A stretch of DNA of 64,000 bases from Flagellimonas okinawensis. Lineage in GTDB: Bacteria; Bacteroidota; Bacteroidia; Flavobacteriales; Flavobacteriaceae. The notes beneath the pieces were generated by a model. That model had not been told where the DNA came from. It did not search any database and saw nothing but the letters and a program-made list of their open reading frames with translations. Location: NCBI RefSeq assembly GCF_029194005.1, contig NZ_JARFVA010000001.1:558001-622000 (forward strand), read 5' to 3'. The translations under genes and the position numbers were made by a program. Every line of letters begins with the position of its first letter. The stretch's first letter is position 1. Positions 53,777 to 62,640 of this stretch are shown one piece after another.

Positions 53777-55060
53777 ATGTATAATTCGCACCAACTATAT
53801 TTTAAAACATTGGTTATCAGTGCTTTTTTAGCACTTTTTTTATGTTCCGGCTGTAGTTCGGTTAAGAAGGGACTCCACGCAACTTTTAACAACAATCGAA
53901 CAGAAAATTCCTTTCACGGCTTACTGATCATCGACTCCAAAAACCAAAAGGAAATATATGCCCACAATGCCAATAAATATTTCACCCCGGCCAGTAACAC
54001 AAAGATTGTAACCTTTTATACAGCTCAAAAATTACTTCCCAAGAACATTCCTACTTTAAAATATGTTGTGGCAAACGACACGCTCTTTATTCAAGGTACT
54101 GGCGACCCTTCTTGGTTACATCCATATTTTATGGACAGTACCGCGATACAGTGGTTACAACACCAAGAAACCATAGCACTTTACACTAAAAATCATAATG
54201 AAAAACGATATGGTCCTGGTTGGGCATGGGAAGATTACGACACCTATTTCTCCCCAGAGAAATCTCCTCTGCCTCTTTACGGGAATGTAGCTACAATTTC
54301 AAAACAGGAAGAATTAAAGGTTACCCCTAAAATTTTTCAAAATCAAACTATACTAAAGGATACCACCATAAACCGAATAGAATTTAAAAACCAATTTTAC
54401 ATAGCACCAAAGGAACAGGATACTATGGAGATTCCTTATATAATCAGTGATGATTTAACCAAGAAGTTGTTGGAGGAAGTGTTGGGAAAAGAAATTTACT
54501 TGACCCAGCATTTCCCCGAAGGAGAAAAACAAACACTGTACGGTATGGAGACCGACTCCATTTACAAACGCATGCTATTTAAAAGCGATAACTTTTTGGC
54601 CGAACAATTGCTGTTGGCTGCTTCGGGCACCATTTCCGATACCCTGGGCACCAAAAATGTCATTGATTATATGTTGGACACCCAACTAAAAGACTTGGAA
54701 CACCGACCACGCTGGGTAGACGGTTCGGGACTTTCCCGATACAATTTGTTCACACCAAGGTCTTTTGTACAAATTCTTGAAAAACTCCATAATGAAATTC
54801 CAGAAGAGCGCTTATTCGCCATTTTTCCAATGTGGGGCCCCGATAACACTGTTGAGCAATGGGAAGACACGACAACGGAACCATTCCTCTTTGCCAAATC
54901 GGGATCTGTGGGCAATAATTACAATCTAAGCGGCTACCTAAAAACCAAATCGGGGAAGCTGCTTATCTTCAGTTTTATGAACAATCATTTTAGAGTCCCA
55001 TCCAAAGAAATTAGGGAAACCATCTACTCCAATCTAAAAAAGGTTTATGAAAACTACTGA
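53777..55060 (+). CDS. dacB: D-alanyl-D-alanine carboxypeptidase (PBP4/S13 family)
   Basis: 427 residues with a lipoprotein-like leader ([26 protein letters not shown]). The three penicillin-binding motifs are SNTK ([10 protein letters not shown]), SDN ([14 protein letters not shown]) and KSG ([20 protein letters not shown] variant). The motif [20 protein letters not shown] is also typical of PBP4. It trims peptidoglycan stem peptides. It is convergent with the Nudix gene, overlapping it by 7 bases. Confidence 0.9.
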   Translation: MYNSHQLYFKTLVISAFLALFLCSGCSSVKKGLHATFNNNRTENSFHGLLIIDSKNQKEIYAHNANKYFTPASNTKIVTFYTAQKLLPKNIPTLKYVVANDTLFIQGTGDPSWLHPYFMDSTAIQWLQHQETIALYTKNHNEKRYGPGWAWEDYDTYFSPEKSPLPLYGNVATISKQEELKVTPKIFQNQTILKDTTINRIEFKNQFYIAPKEQDTMEIPYIISDDLTKKLLEEVLGKEIYLTQHFPEGEKQTLYGMETDSIYKRMLFKSDNFLAEQLLLAASGTISDTLGTKNVIDYMLDTQLKDLEHRPRWVDGSGLSRYNLFTPRSFVQILEKLHNEIPEERLFAIFPMWGPDNTVEQWEDTTTEPFLFAKSGSVGNNYNLSGYLKTKSGKLLIFSFMNNHFRVPSKEIRETIYSNLKKVYENY

Positions 55061-55641
55061 TCAAATATTCCTTGAACTTGCGCGTATTGCAGTAACATAA
55101 TGGTCTTGGCATCTTTAATTTCACCAGATTCCATCATGGCTATGGCCTTAGCAAAATCGATTTCCAATACCTCTATATTTTCCGTTTCATCTTCTGCACC
55201 ACCGCCTTCTCCTATCTTCATGTCATCTTCATAGGCTCCGATAAAAAAGTGAAGTATTTCGGTGACCGAACCAGGTGACATATAGGATTCAAACACTTTT
55301 TGCACTTTATCTATTTTATAACCTGTTTCCTCCTCTACTTCCATCTTTATGGTTTCTTCGGCATTGCCTTTTTCCAAAAGGCCTGCACATACTTCTATCA
55401 TCATTCCATCTTCATTACCGTTCACATAAGTGGGCATCCGGAACTGCTTTGTCAATACTACTTTGCCCTTTTCAACATTGTACAAAAGAATGGCAGCTCC
55501 ATTGCCACGATCATACGCTTCACGAATTTGTTTTTCCCAAATACCGTCATCCCGTAAATATTCAAAAGTTATTTTTTCAAGGGAGTACCAATTGTCCGAT
55601 AATAACTCCCTGTGCATGTTTCTGATTCTATCGCTAGCCAA
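55054..55641 (-). CDS. Nudix hydrolase, GDP-mannose pyrophosphatase (NudK)-like
   Basis: 195 residues. The Nudix box [22 protein letters not shown] has the metal-binding glutamates (EVEEE) but Met in place of the usual Arg of REUxEE. The N-terminal half ([38 protein letters not shown]) and the [33 protein letters not shown]-terminus match the NudK type that cleaves GDP-mannose. Cytoplasmic. The substrate is an inference from that resemblance. Confidence 0.85.
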   Translation of the reverse strand: MASDRIRNMHRELLSDNWYSLEKITFEYLRDDGIWEKQIREAYDRGNGAAILLYNVEKGKVVLTKQFRMPTYVNGNEDGMMIEVCAGLLEKGNAEETIKMEVEEETGYKIDKVQKVFESYMSPGSVTEILHFFIGAYEDDMKIGEGGGAEDETENIEVLEIDFAKAIAMMESGEIKDAKTIMLLQYAQVQGIFDQ

Positions 55642-55719
55642 AGTGAATAAGTTTTTTCTAAATATAAAGGTTATGCCAATAATGACGATATTTATGCATT
55701 ATTGAAACCGACCAAACCA

Positions 55720-57282
55720 ATGTATATGCGTAACCCCATACTTATTCTATTCCTTTTTGCCCTATTGATGGGCTGTGAGAAAAAAACTGAAAAAAAACTG
55801 CCCAGAATCGCTATTGCAGGACTAGGGATTGAATCCAGTACATTTTCACCTGCCCTTACCCATGAAGAAGCATTCCACCCCAAAATTGGGGATTCCATAT
55901 TTAACCGTTACCCGTTTATGGAAGTAGATTCTTCTTTGAGGCAACGGGCCGAATGGGTTCCCACTTTAGTGGGAAAATCGTTGCCAGGTGGTACGGTCAC
56001 CAGAGAAGCTTATGAATCTTTGGTAGGCAAAACCTTGACCATGCTAGAAGAAAACATGCCCTATGACGGTCTTTTCTTTGACATTCACGGTGCGATGAGC
56101 GTTGTTGGATTGGACGACCCGGAAGGTGACCTCATTAAAAGAATACGCGAAGTGGTAGGGACCGATGTGTTGATATCCACTTCCATGGACTTGCACGGCA
56201 ATGTGTCCAAACGATTGGCGCAACACTCCGATTTGATAACTTGTTACCGAATGGCACCGCACGAGGATGCCACAGAATCGCGTAAAAGAGCCGTGGAAAA
56301 CTTGGTCACCAGATTGGAAAATGGAAAAGGAAAACCTGCATATAAAGCTTGGGTACCAGTACCTATTTTGTTGCCCGGCGAAAAAACAAGTACCCGAGTG
56401 GAACCTGGAAAAAGTCTCTATGCCAAAGTTCCCGAAGTAGAGCAACAAGAAGGTGTAATCGATGCCGCTATTTGGATTGGCTACGCGTGGGCGGATGAAC
56501 CACGAAACCATGCCGTGGTGATGGTAACTGGTGATGACCAAGAGCAGGTAACCGAAGGAGCGGAAAAACTGGCCAATAGTTTTTGGGATGTCCGCGAGGA
56601 GTTTGAGTTTGTCGCACCAACAAAACCCTATGAAGAAGCCTTGGAACTTGCCCTTGCTGGTGATAAAAAACCTTTTATGTTGAGTGATATGGGCGATAAC
56701 CCTACCGCAGGTGGTGCTGGGGATGTTACCTGGACCTTGACAGAACTTTTAAAACGTGAGGAATTCCATGCAGCAGATGGAAAATCTTTGATTTATGCAT
56801 CCATTCCGGGACCTAAACTGGTTGAGGAAGCCATAAAAGTTGGTATTGGCGGACAAGTAAGTGCACCCGTTGGTGCTGCAATTGATGACAGATATGCCCC
56901 ACCTCTGGAATTGACCGGAGAGGTGACCGCCATTAAACATGGAGATGTTCATGCGGAGACCGAAGTAGTGGTAAAAGTGGACAATGCCCATGTCATCGTT
57001 ACCAAAAAAAGGAAGCCGTATCACAGAAAATCTGATTTTACCAACTTGGGGCTGACCCCTAGTGAAACGGATATTATTGTGGTTAAAATCGGATATTTAG
57101 TGCCCGAACTTTACAATATGAGGGGCGACTGGATCATGATGTTGACGCCTGGCGGTGTGGATCAAGACTTAGAGCGTTTGGGACACAAAAGAATCATCAG
57201 GCCCATGTTCCCTTATGATAAGGATATGGAACGCCCAGACCTGTCGGCACGATTGATCAAGGCTTCGGACGAGCTGGACTAA
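55720..57282 (+). CDS. M81-family (MlrC-like) metallopeptidase lipoprotein
   Basis: 520 residues from ATG 55720 (an ATG at 55726 is equally good; the TTG at 55702 lies upstream of the lipoprotein signal). Lipobox in MRNPILILFLFALLMGC. MlrC-type N-terminal domain: PRIAIAGLGIESSTFSP, FDIHGAMSVVGLDDPEGDLIKRIR, STSMDLHGNVSKRL, CYRMAPHEDATESRKRA, then the C-terminal domain with GDMGDNPTAGGAGD-type segment and RGDWIMMLTPGGVDQDL. MlrC is named for microcystin degradation, but most relatives act on other cyclic or small peptides. Diverges from the Nudix gene. Confidence 0.87.
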   Translation: MYMRNPILILFLFALLMGCEKKTEKKLPRIAIAGLGIESSTFSPALTHEEAFHPKIGDSIFNRYPFMEVDSSLRQRAEWVPTLVGKSLPGGTVTREAYESLVGKTLTMLEENMPYDGLFFDIHGAMSVVGLDDPEGDLIKRIREVVGTDVLISTSMDLHGNVSKRLAQHSDLITCYRMAPHEDATESRKRAVENLVTRLENGKGKPAYKAWVPVPILLPGEKTSTRVEPGKSLYAKVPEVEQQEGVIDAAIWIGYAWADEPRNHAVVMVTGDDQEQVTEGAEKLANSFWDVREEFEFVAPTKPYEEALELALAGDKKPFMLSDMGDNPTAGGAGDVTWTLTELLKREEFHAADGKSLIYASIPGPKLVEEAIKVGIGGQVSAPVGAAIDDRYAPPLELTGEVTAIKHGDVHAETEVVVKVDNAHVIVTKKRKPYHRKSDFTNLGLTPSETDIIVVKIGYLVPELYNMRGDWIMMLTPGGVDQDLERLGHKRIIRPMFPYDKDMERPDLSARLIKASDELD

Positions 57283-57932
57283 ACGGTAACTGCTTGGTTC
57301 AAATATTGACGAAAGGGTAGCATTTCCTTGTAAACCTCAACGATTTTTTCCTTGAAATCATTGCTGAGGACGTCCTCCTTGGTCAAGCCATATTCTACCG
57401 CGAAGGTTTTGTTACGCAACAATTCAATGTGCGGATGGTCATTGGAAAATCCTTTGGGGGATGACACCAGTTTTTCATCTTCATATAAACCACCGAACAT
57501 TTTTTTGAAAGAAGGTTTATCAAGAATAGCCTGCAATTCCTCCCCGTTGTAATCGATAGCATCACGAATACTGCGAAGGGTTTTGGAATCGGGTCGCCAA
57601 CGACCGCCGGCCAACAAACAATTTTTCAAGCCTATTTCAATATAAAAATCGGCAGAATTGGGCGCTTTGTCCAAGCCAGCACCAAAATGGTCCTTATAAA
57701 TAGGTTTGTTCGGATGGAACATCAAATTATTGTTGATGCGATTGATGCCCTTTTTGCCCGGAGTTGGGTAATAATCATCATGGAGCTGGGCCATGGTCAT
57801 ATCCAAATCATCAAGCCAAGCAATGAAATCGTTACGGAGGGATTTGTACCATTTACGGTTCGCATCCATCCATTCCTTGTTATTGTTTAGCTGCAATTCT
57901 TCCAGAAAATGGAACAGGTCGTTGAAATTCAT
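57279..57932 (-). CDS. DUF2461 domain-containing protein
   Basis: 217 residues from ATG 57932. The first candidate ATG at 58013 lies within a dispersed repeat (GTCATTCCGCAC) and is rejected. Family hallmarks: FNDLFHFLEELQLNNNKEWMDANRKWY at the start, INRINNNLMFHPNKPIYKDHFGAGL and LAGGRWRPDSKTLRSIRDAIDYN. Cytoplasmic, unknown role (TIGR02453 type). Its stop overlaps that of the M81 gene by 4 bases. Confidence 0.88.
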   Translation of the reverse strand: MNFNDLFHFLEELQLNNNKEWMDANRKWYKSLRNDFIAWLDDLDMTMAQLHDDYYPTPGKKGINRINNNLMFHPNKPIYKDHFGAGLDKAPNSADFYIEIGLKNCLLAGGRWRPDSKTLRSIRDAIDYNGEELQAILDKPSFKKMFGGLYEDEKLVSSPKGFSNDHPHIELLRNKTFAVEYGLTKEDVLSNDFKEKIVEVYKEMLPFRQYLNQAVTV

Positions 57933-58007
57933 ATCCACAAAAGAAGTGATTTTTTTAGATATCAGATGTTGGATTTTCGGAAGGTTGGATTCTTGGAGTT
58001 GGGCGCT

Positions 58008-58166
58008 TGTCATTCCGCACCTGATTCGGAATCCATTTTTTGATGAGATGCTGAAACAAGTTCAGCATGACCTTGAACCTCGGCTCTCCTAACTCCTGAC
58101 TTCTTGATAACGGATTTCTCGACTGCTCCTTCGACTGCGCTCAGGATGACAGCTCGAAATGTCATC
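58008..58166. repeat. Second cluster of dispersed intergenic repeats
   Basis: Three elements in a row: TGTCATTCCGCACCTGATTCGGAATCC (58008 on), GAGATGCTGAAACAAGTTCAGCATGACC (58045-58071, with the stem ATGCTGAA/TTCAGCAT), and CTCGACTGC...TTCGACTGCGCTCAGGATGACAG (58118-58152). They resemble those at 421-715 and lie between two minus-strand genes. No gene is present. Confidence 0.75.
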
Positions 58167-58179
58167 AAGGTTCATTCTT

Positions 58180-58980
58180 CTAGAATCTATTATCCCCATC
58201 GAGCAAATCACCAAGACCGCCTAAGATGCTGCCTTCGCCTTTGTCCTTTCCGCCACCTCTCGGTGCAGCGGCCCATACACGGCTGGCCAATCTACTAAAT
58301 GGTAAGGATTGAATGTAAACGGTTCCAGGACCTCGTAATGTAGCAAAGAAAAGTCCCTCACCACCGAAAACGGAATTTCGGATGCCTCCAATAAATTCAA
58401 TGTCGTAATCTACGGTATGGGAGAAACCAACAATACATCCCGTATCCACTTTTAAGACTTCACCGGGAGCTAATGTTTTTTTGGCCATAGTTCCTCCAGC
58501 GTGCACAAAGGCCATGCCATCGCCTTCCAGTTTCTGCATAATGAAGCCTTCACCTCCAAAGAAACCACGTCCCAGACGTTTGGAGAATTCAATTCCCACG
58601 GAAACGCCTTTGGCCGCACACAGGAAAGCATCTTTTTGGCAGATAAACTTCCCTCCTTTTTCAGATAGGTCGATAGGAACAATTTTACCTGGGTAGGGCG
58701 AAGCAAAGCTTACTTGTTTTTTTCCTTGACCAACGTTTAAGAAAGCGGTCATAAAAAGGCTTTCACCTGTGAGCAATCGCTTACCTGCAGAGAATACCTT
58801 GCCCAAAACACTGGTATCTTGGTTGGAGCCGTCACCAAAGATGGTGTCCATTTTAATATCCTGGTCCATCATCATAAAAGTGCCTGCTTCGGCAACAACA
58901 GCTTCTTGAGGGTCCAGTTCTATTTCCACATATTGCATTTCCTCGCCGTAAATGTGGAAGTCTATTTCGTGTGCGTTCAT
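58180..58980 (-). CDS. AIM24-family protein
   Basis: 266 residues of the TIGR00266/AIM24 all-beta fold: IDFHIYGEEMQYVEIELDPQEAVVAEAGTFMMMDQDIKMDT at the N-terminus, then repeated glycine-rich strand turns (SFASPYPGKIVPIDLSEKGGKFICQKDAFLCAAKGVSV, RGFFGGEGFIMQKLEGDGMAFVHAGGTMAKKTLAPGEVLKVD, SVFGGEGLFFATLRGPGTVYIQSLPFSRLASRV). Glycine-rich C-terminus. No signal peptide. The bacterial role is unknown; the mitochondrial relative is needed for inner-membrane biogenesis. Confidence 0.9.
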   Translation of the reverse strand: MNAHEIDFHIYGEEMQYVEIELDPQEAVVAEAGTFMMMDQDIKMDTIFGDGSNQDTSVLGKVFSAGKRLLTGESLFMTAFLNVGQGKKQVSFASPYPGKIVPIDLSEKGGKFICQKDAFLCAAKGVSVGIEFSKRLGRGFFGGEGFIMQKLEGDGMAFVHAGGTMAKKTLAPGEVLKVDTGCIVGFSHTVDYDIEFIGGIRNSVFGGEGLFFATLRGPGTVYIQSLPFSRLASRVWAAAPRGGGKDKGEGSILGGLGDLLDGDNRF

Positions 58981-59091
58981 TTTGTATTGATGTTTTTTGA
59001 TTTCTATTTATATGTTGGGGAAATGGTTGTTTTGTTACAGTTTAAAGAAAACAGATGTACTCAATCTTATGCCATAAACCTTTAGCCATAA

Positions 59092-59547
59092 CTATCCCTT
59101 CACCTTCACTGTCCATTCAAAATGAAAGGTGGATACCTCTACCCCATCTTGGTTTACACCTACGGCTTTCATCCAACAGGTTTGCCCCTCTCCAGTTTCA
59201 ACGGTCTTTCTTATCGCATCGGCAATCAGTTCGCCATCCTCGCATGTAAAATTGATTCGTCCCGTAGCCTTTTTGGTAAAGGTGGCTTTATTGTTGGCCA
59301 CCAGCATGGAGACCTTTTTGCCACTTTTCTGTATTTCGTTCATCACCAATGCGCCGGTACTCAACTCGGCGGCCATTCCTTGAACGGCCCAAAACATGGA
59401 TTTAAAAGGATTTTGATTGATCCATTTATGTTTTACCGTGGTTATTGCCTTTTTCTCATCTATATATTTAAGTCGAATACCCGTCCACCATGCCGAAGGG
59501 AGTTTCATAAAAGTGAACATATTGATTTTACTGGGTGTAAGTGCCAT
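59092..59547 (-). CDS. DUF4442 hotdog-fold protein
   Basis: 151 residues, a PaaI-like hotdog protein: FTFMKLPSAWWTGIRLKYIDEKKAITTVKHKWINQNPFKSMFWAVQGMAAELSTGALVM. This pattern matches DUF4442 proteins that may be acyl-CoA thioesterase relatives; the catalytic residues cannot be assigned. Single minus-strand gene, 544 bases from the next genes on the plus strand counted from its start to DUF4870's body. Confidence 0.8.
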   Translation of the reverse strand: MALTPSKINMFTFMKLPSAWWTGIRLKYIDEKKAITTVKHKWINQNPFKSMFWAVQGMAAELSTGALVMNEIQKSGKKVSMLVANNKATFTKKATGRINFTCEDGELIADAIRKTVETGEGQTCWMKAVGVNQDGVEVSTFHFEWTVKVKG

Positions 59548-59714
59548 ACGATTTATTTAGTTCCGCTAAAAATAGGTAAAAAGATGGTATTGAATATTGT
59601 TAATTTTTTGTTAATTTATAGTACTTTGTTTTGCATAGTACCATCTTTTGGATATATATTTGCATGGTAAGCTAATAGGTAAACCCTTTTACAATCAAAA
59701 AACATCAATCAAAA

Positions 59715-60197
59715 ATGGCAACTACAATCACCAAACACGAACGAAATTTATCCGCGATCATCCACGCGTCCATGTTCTCGAAGTACTTTATTCCTTTTGG
59801 AAACTTTATACTTCCGTTGATCTTATGGACCGCCAACAAAAAAGAGCACGCGTTTGTCGATTACAATGGCAAACAGGCTCTTAATTTTCAAATTAGTATG
59901 TTGCTTTACTCCATCGTGGCAGGTTTGGTCACCATCCCATTTTTTATCGGATTTTGGCCAGACTTGTTCGATTGGAACTTTTACGGGTTCAATGGACTGA
60001 GTGACTTTAACAACCTTAATATTCACTTTGATAGTGACGATTTCAGGTTTGGAAGATTGTTTTGGCCTGTAGGCATATCAGGTTTTTTACAAGTGGCCCT
60101 AGCGGTTGTAAACATTGTATTTACCATTTTGGCCACTATTAAAACCAATGACGGAGAATATTTTAAATACCCGTTTACCATAAAATTCATCAAATAA
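59715..60197 (+). CDS. DUF4870 membrane protein
   Basis: 160 residues with three or four membrane helices: SMFSKYFIPFGNFILPLILWTANKKEHAFVDYNGKQALNFQISMLLYSIVAGLVTIPFFIGF and SGFLQVALAVVNIVFTILATIKTNDGE. The WTANKKEHAFVDYNGKQALNFQ segment is the family mark (a cytosolic loop). Role unknown. It begins right after a CATCAATCAAAAA word. Confidence 0.87.
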   Translation: MATTITKHERNLSAIIHASMFSKYFIPFGNFILPLILWTANKKEHAFVDYNGKQALNFQISMLLYSIVAGLVTIPFFIGFWPDLFDWNFYGFNGLSDFNNLNIHFDSDDFRFGRLFWPVGISGFLQVALAVVNIVFTILATIKTNDGEYFKYPFTIKFIK

Positions 60198-60229
60198 CAC
60201 AGGAGCTTAATCACCTCCAAAGCATTCAT

Positions 60230-60294
60230 CATCAATCAAAGAAAAAGGAGTTTAACCATCAATCAAAAAACGAAAGAAACAATCATCAATCAAA
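60230..60294 (+). repeat. Three copies of CATCAATCAAA at 27-base spacing
   Basis: The word CATCAATCAAA occurs at 60230, 60257 and 60284, exactly 27 bases apart, in the leader between DUF4870 and PadR. A fourth copy precedes the DUF4870 start near 59703. The bases between are not conserved. Confidence 0.7.
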
Positions 60295-60298
60295 GAAC

Positions 60299-60363
60299 CG
60301 TTTCCACTCCCCTGCCCAATTCAGGGGAATGGAGTGGAAACGTAACCAAACCAAAAGTTTGGT
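60299..60363 (+). other. Two adjacent hairpins in the PadR-operon leader
   Basis: Hairpin 1 (60299-60342): outer stem CGTTTCCACT/AGTGGAAACG with inner CCCCTG/CAGGGG and a 5-base bulge. Hairpin 2 (60345-60363): ACCAAAC/GTTTGGT with CAAAA loop. No T run follows. Possibly a structured 5' leader or a terminator-like barrier behind DUF4870. Confidence 0.7.
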
Positions 60364-60429
60364 AGAACAAAAACGAACTGTTAATCAGATGCCGAACCCA
60401 GTTCAGCATAAATTTAGAACCATGAAATT

Positions 60430-60759
60430 ATGAACATAGAAAACACAAAAGCACAAATGCGCAAGGGGGTTCTGGAGTATTGCATCTTGTCCATCCTAAA
60501 GGATGATGACAAGTATGCCTCAGAAATTCTGGAAGCCTTGAAAGACGCAAAGATGTTAGTAGTGGAAGGTACCATATACCCTTTGCTCACAAGGCTTAAG
60601 AACGCCGGATTGCTCAACTACCGTTGGGAAGAATCCACATCGGGACCACCCCGTAAATATTACGCGCTCACCGAAACAGGCCAGTTGTTCCTTAACGAAC
60701 TCAACGGCACCTGGGACGAACTAAGAAATGCAGTCAATCTGGTAACCAACACAAAATAG
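60430..60759 (+). CDS. PadR-family transcriptional regulator
   Basis: 109 residues: MRKGVLEYCILSILKDDDKYASEILEALKDAKMLVVEGTIYPLLTRLKNAGLLNYRWEESTSGPPRKYYALTETGQLFLNELNGTW is a complete PadR winged helix with the short C-terminal helix. It starts the cluster PadR-PspC-head GIN, 9 bases before the PspC gene, and most likely represses or senses for it. Confidence 0.93.
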   Translation: MNIENTKAQMRKGVLEYCILSILKDDDKYASEILEALKDAKMLVVEGTIYPLLTRLKNAGLLNYRWEESTSGPPRKYYALTETGQLFLNELNGTWDELRNAVNLVTNTK

Positions 60760-60768
60760 AATCAAAAA

Positions 60769-62511
60769 ATGAACAAGACAGTAAATATAAATCTAGCAAA
60801 TACGCTCTTCCACATAGACGACGATGCGTATAACAAGCTGAGACGGTACCTGGAGTCCATAAAGCGCTCCTTTTCCGGTACCAAGGGAAGCGACGAGATC
60901 ATTGCCGATATAGAGGCCAGGATTGCCGAGCTCTTTCTCGAAAAAATGGAGAACGAACGCCAAGTGATCACACATAAAGAGGTTGATCAAGTAATCGACG
61001 TAATGGGACAACCCGAAGATTACATGGTGGACGAAGACATTTTTGAGGACGAACCCCAAAAGAGACATTCGGAACCAACATCTGCCAAGGCAAAAAAACT
61101 GTATAGGGACATCGACCACAAATATATTGGTGGTGTCTGTGCCGGTTTAGAGCATTATTTAGGAATAGATGCACTATGGATTAGGCTTATTTTTATCCTA
61201 TTGGCCGTATTTACCAGTGGTTTTGGACTTATTGCCTATATCCTATTATGGATATTGGTTCCCGAGGCCGCCACAACCTCCCAAAAATTGGATATGCGGG
61301 GGGAGCCCGTCAACATCAGCAATATAGAACGCAAAGTTAAAGAGGGGTTTGATGATGTTGCGGACAAAGTAAAAAGCGTTGACTACGAAAAAGTGGGCAA
61401 CAAGGTCAAAAGCAGCTCCAAGACCTTTTTTGATACCATCGGGGATATTATACTGTTCCTGTTCAAGGTATTTGGCAAATTCATTGGAATACTATTGATC
61501 ATTATCGGGGCAGCGACCTTGGTAGGCCTATTCTTTGGTCTGTTCACCGTAGGTATGTTCGATGCTGTTCATGTGCCCGGCGTAGATTTCTATGAAATTG
61601 TAAACACCTCCGGAGCACCGGTTTGGGTAGTATCCATCTTGTTGTTCTTTGCCGTGGGTATTCCGTTCTTCTTCTTGCTTTACTTAGGCTTGAAGATATT
61701 GGTCACCAACTTAAAATCCATCGGAAACATTGCCAAGTTTTCCTTATTGGGTCTTTGGTTGATTTCCATAGGACTATTAATGTACTTTGGAATCCGACAG
61801 GCAGCCGAATTCACTTTTACGGGCAGTGTAAATGATAGCAAGGAATTGGTTATGGAAGTGCCTTCCGATACCTTGATCATTACAATGAAGGAAACCGACA
61901 TGGATTGGGACCGAGATGAAATTCATTTTGGTAGAATGACCTTTGGTTATGACGAAAACGACAACCGTATTTTAATGTCCGATGACATCGATATCAAAAT
62001 TCGAAAGTCGGACACAGATTCCATACGTGTCAATGTTAGAAAAGATGCCGATGGCAGTTCTACACCTGCAGCTCGCGACCGTGCAAGAAACATAGCATAT
62101 ACCTACACGGTTGATGGTAATGAAATGGTACTCGATAAATTTTTGACCACGGATATATCGAACAAAGCAAGAAACCAAGAGGTTACGGTAACCATTTATG
62201 TTCCCGAGTCCAAAACGGTTTATTTTGATGATTCCACAAGCAGATACATTGGAAGAGGCATAGACAACGACCAAGGTTTTTACAGAAGTGGCATGGCTGG
62301 CCAATACTGGTTGATGAATGACGACGGGGAGTTGCAATGTTTGGATTGTCCTGAAGATGACGACGATGACGACGATTCCAATGGTAAAGGCAAAATTATT
62401 ATCAACGAAGATGGTATAGACATCAACATTAAGGACGACCAAGATTCATTTGAAATGAAAATCAACGAAGATGGCGTAAAAGTTAAAGCCAAAGAAAAAA
62501 GTAACAATTGA
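60769..62511 (+). CDS. PspC-domain membrane protein
   Basis: 580 residues. An N-terminal helical domain (residues 1-105) rich in charged residues with VDQVIDVMGQPEDYMVDEDIF; then a PspC domain (about 110-170, KKLYRDIDHKYIGGVCAGLEHYLGIDALWIRLIFILLAVFTSGFGLIAYILLWILVPE), several further membrane helices (about 225-350), and a large extracytoplasmic domain, ending in an Asp-rich/Lys-Glu tail (DCPEDDDDDDDSNGKGKIIINEDGIDINIK). The domain order resembles Bacteroidota PspC proteins that pair with PadR and head GIN proteins. Envelope-stress role is inferred by family. Confidence 0.88.
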   Translation: MNKTVNINLANTLFHIDDDAYNKLRRYLESIKRSFSGTKGSDEIIADIEARIAELFLEKMENERQVITHKEVDQVIDVMGQPEDYMVDEDIFEDEPQKRHSEPTSAKAKKLYRDIDHKYIGGVCAGLEHYLGIDALWIRLIFILLAVFTSGFGLIAYILLWILVPEAATTSQKLDMRGEPVNISNIERKVKEGFDDVADKVKSVDYEKVGNKVKSSSKTFFDTIGDIILFLFKVFGKFIGILLIIIGAATLVGLFFGLFTVGMFDAVHVPGVDFYEIVNTSGAPVWVVSILLFFAVGIPFFFLLYLGLKILVTNLKSIGNIAKFSLLGLWLISIGLLMYFGIRQAAEFTFTGSVNDSKELVMEVPSDTLIITMKETDMDWDRDEIHFGRMTFGYDENDNRILMSDDIDIKIRKSDTDSIRVNVRKDADGSSTPAARDRARNIAYTYTVDGNEMVLDKFLTTDISNKARNQEVTVTIYVPESKTVYFDDSTSRYIGRGIDNDQGFYRSGMAGQYWLMNDDGELQCLDCPEDDDDDDDSNGKGKIIINEDGIDINIKDDQDSFEMKINEDGVKVKAKEKSNN

Positions 62512-62640
62512 GACCCTTAATTCGTCAATTCAGTAAAGCATTATTTAAAACACACATATAAAAACAGACATTTGAACTGATTTTAGTATCAGTAATCATC
62601 AAATTATTTTTCAAAATCAATCAATAGTAAAACAACAATC

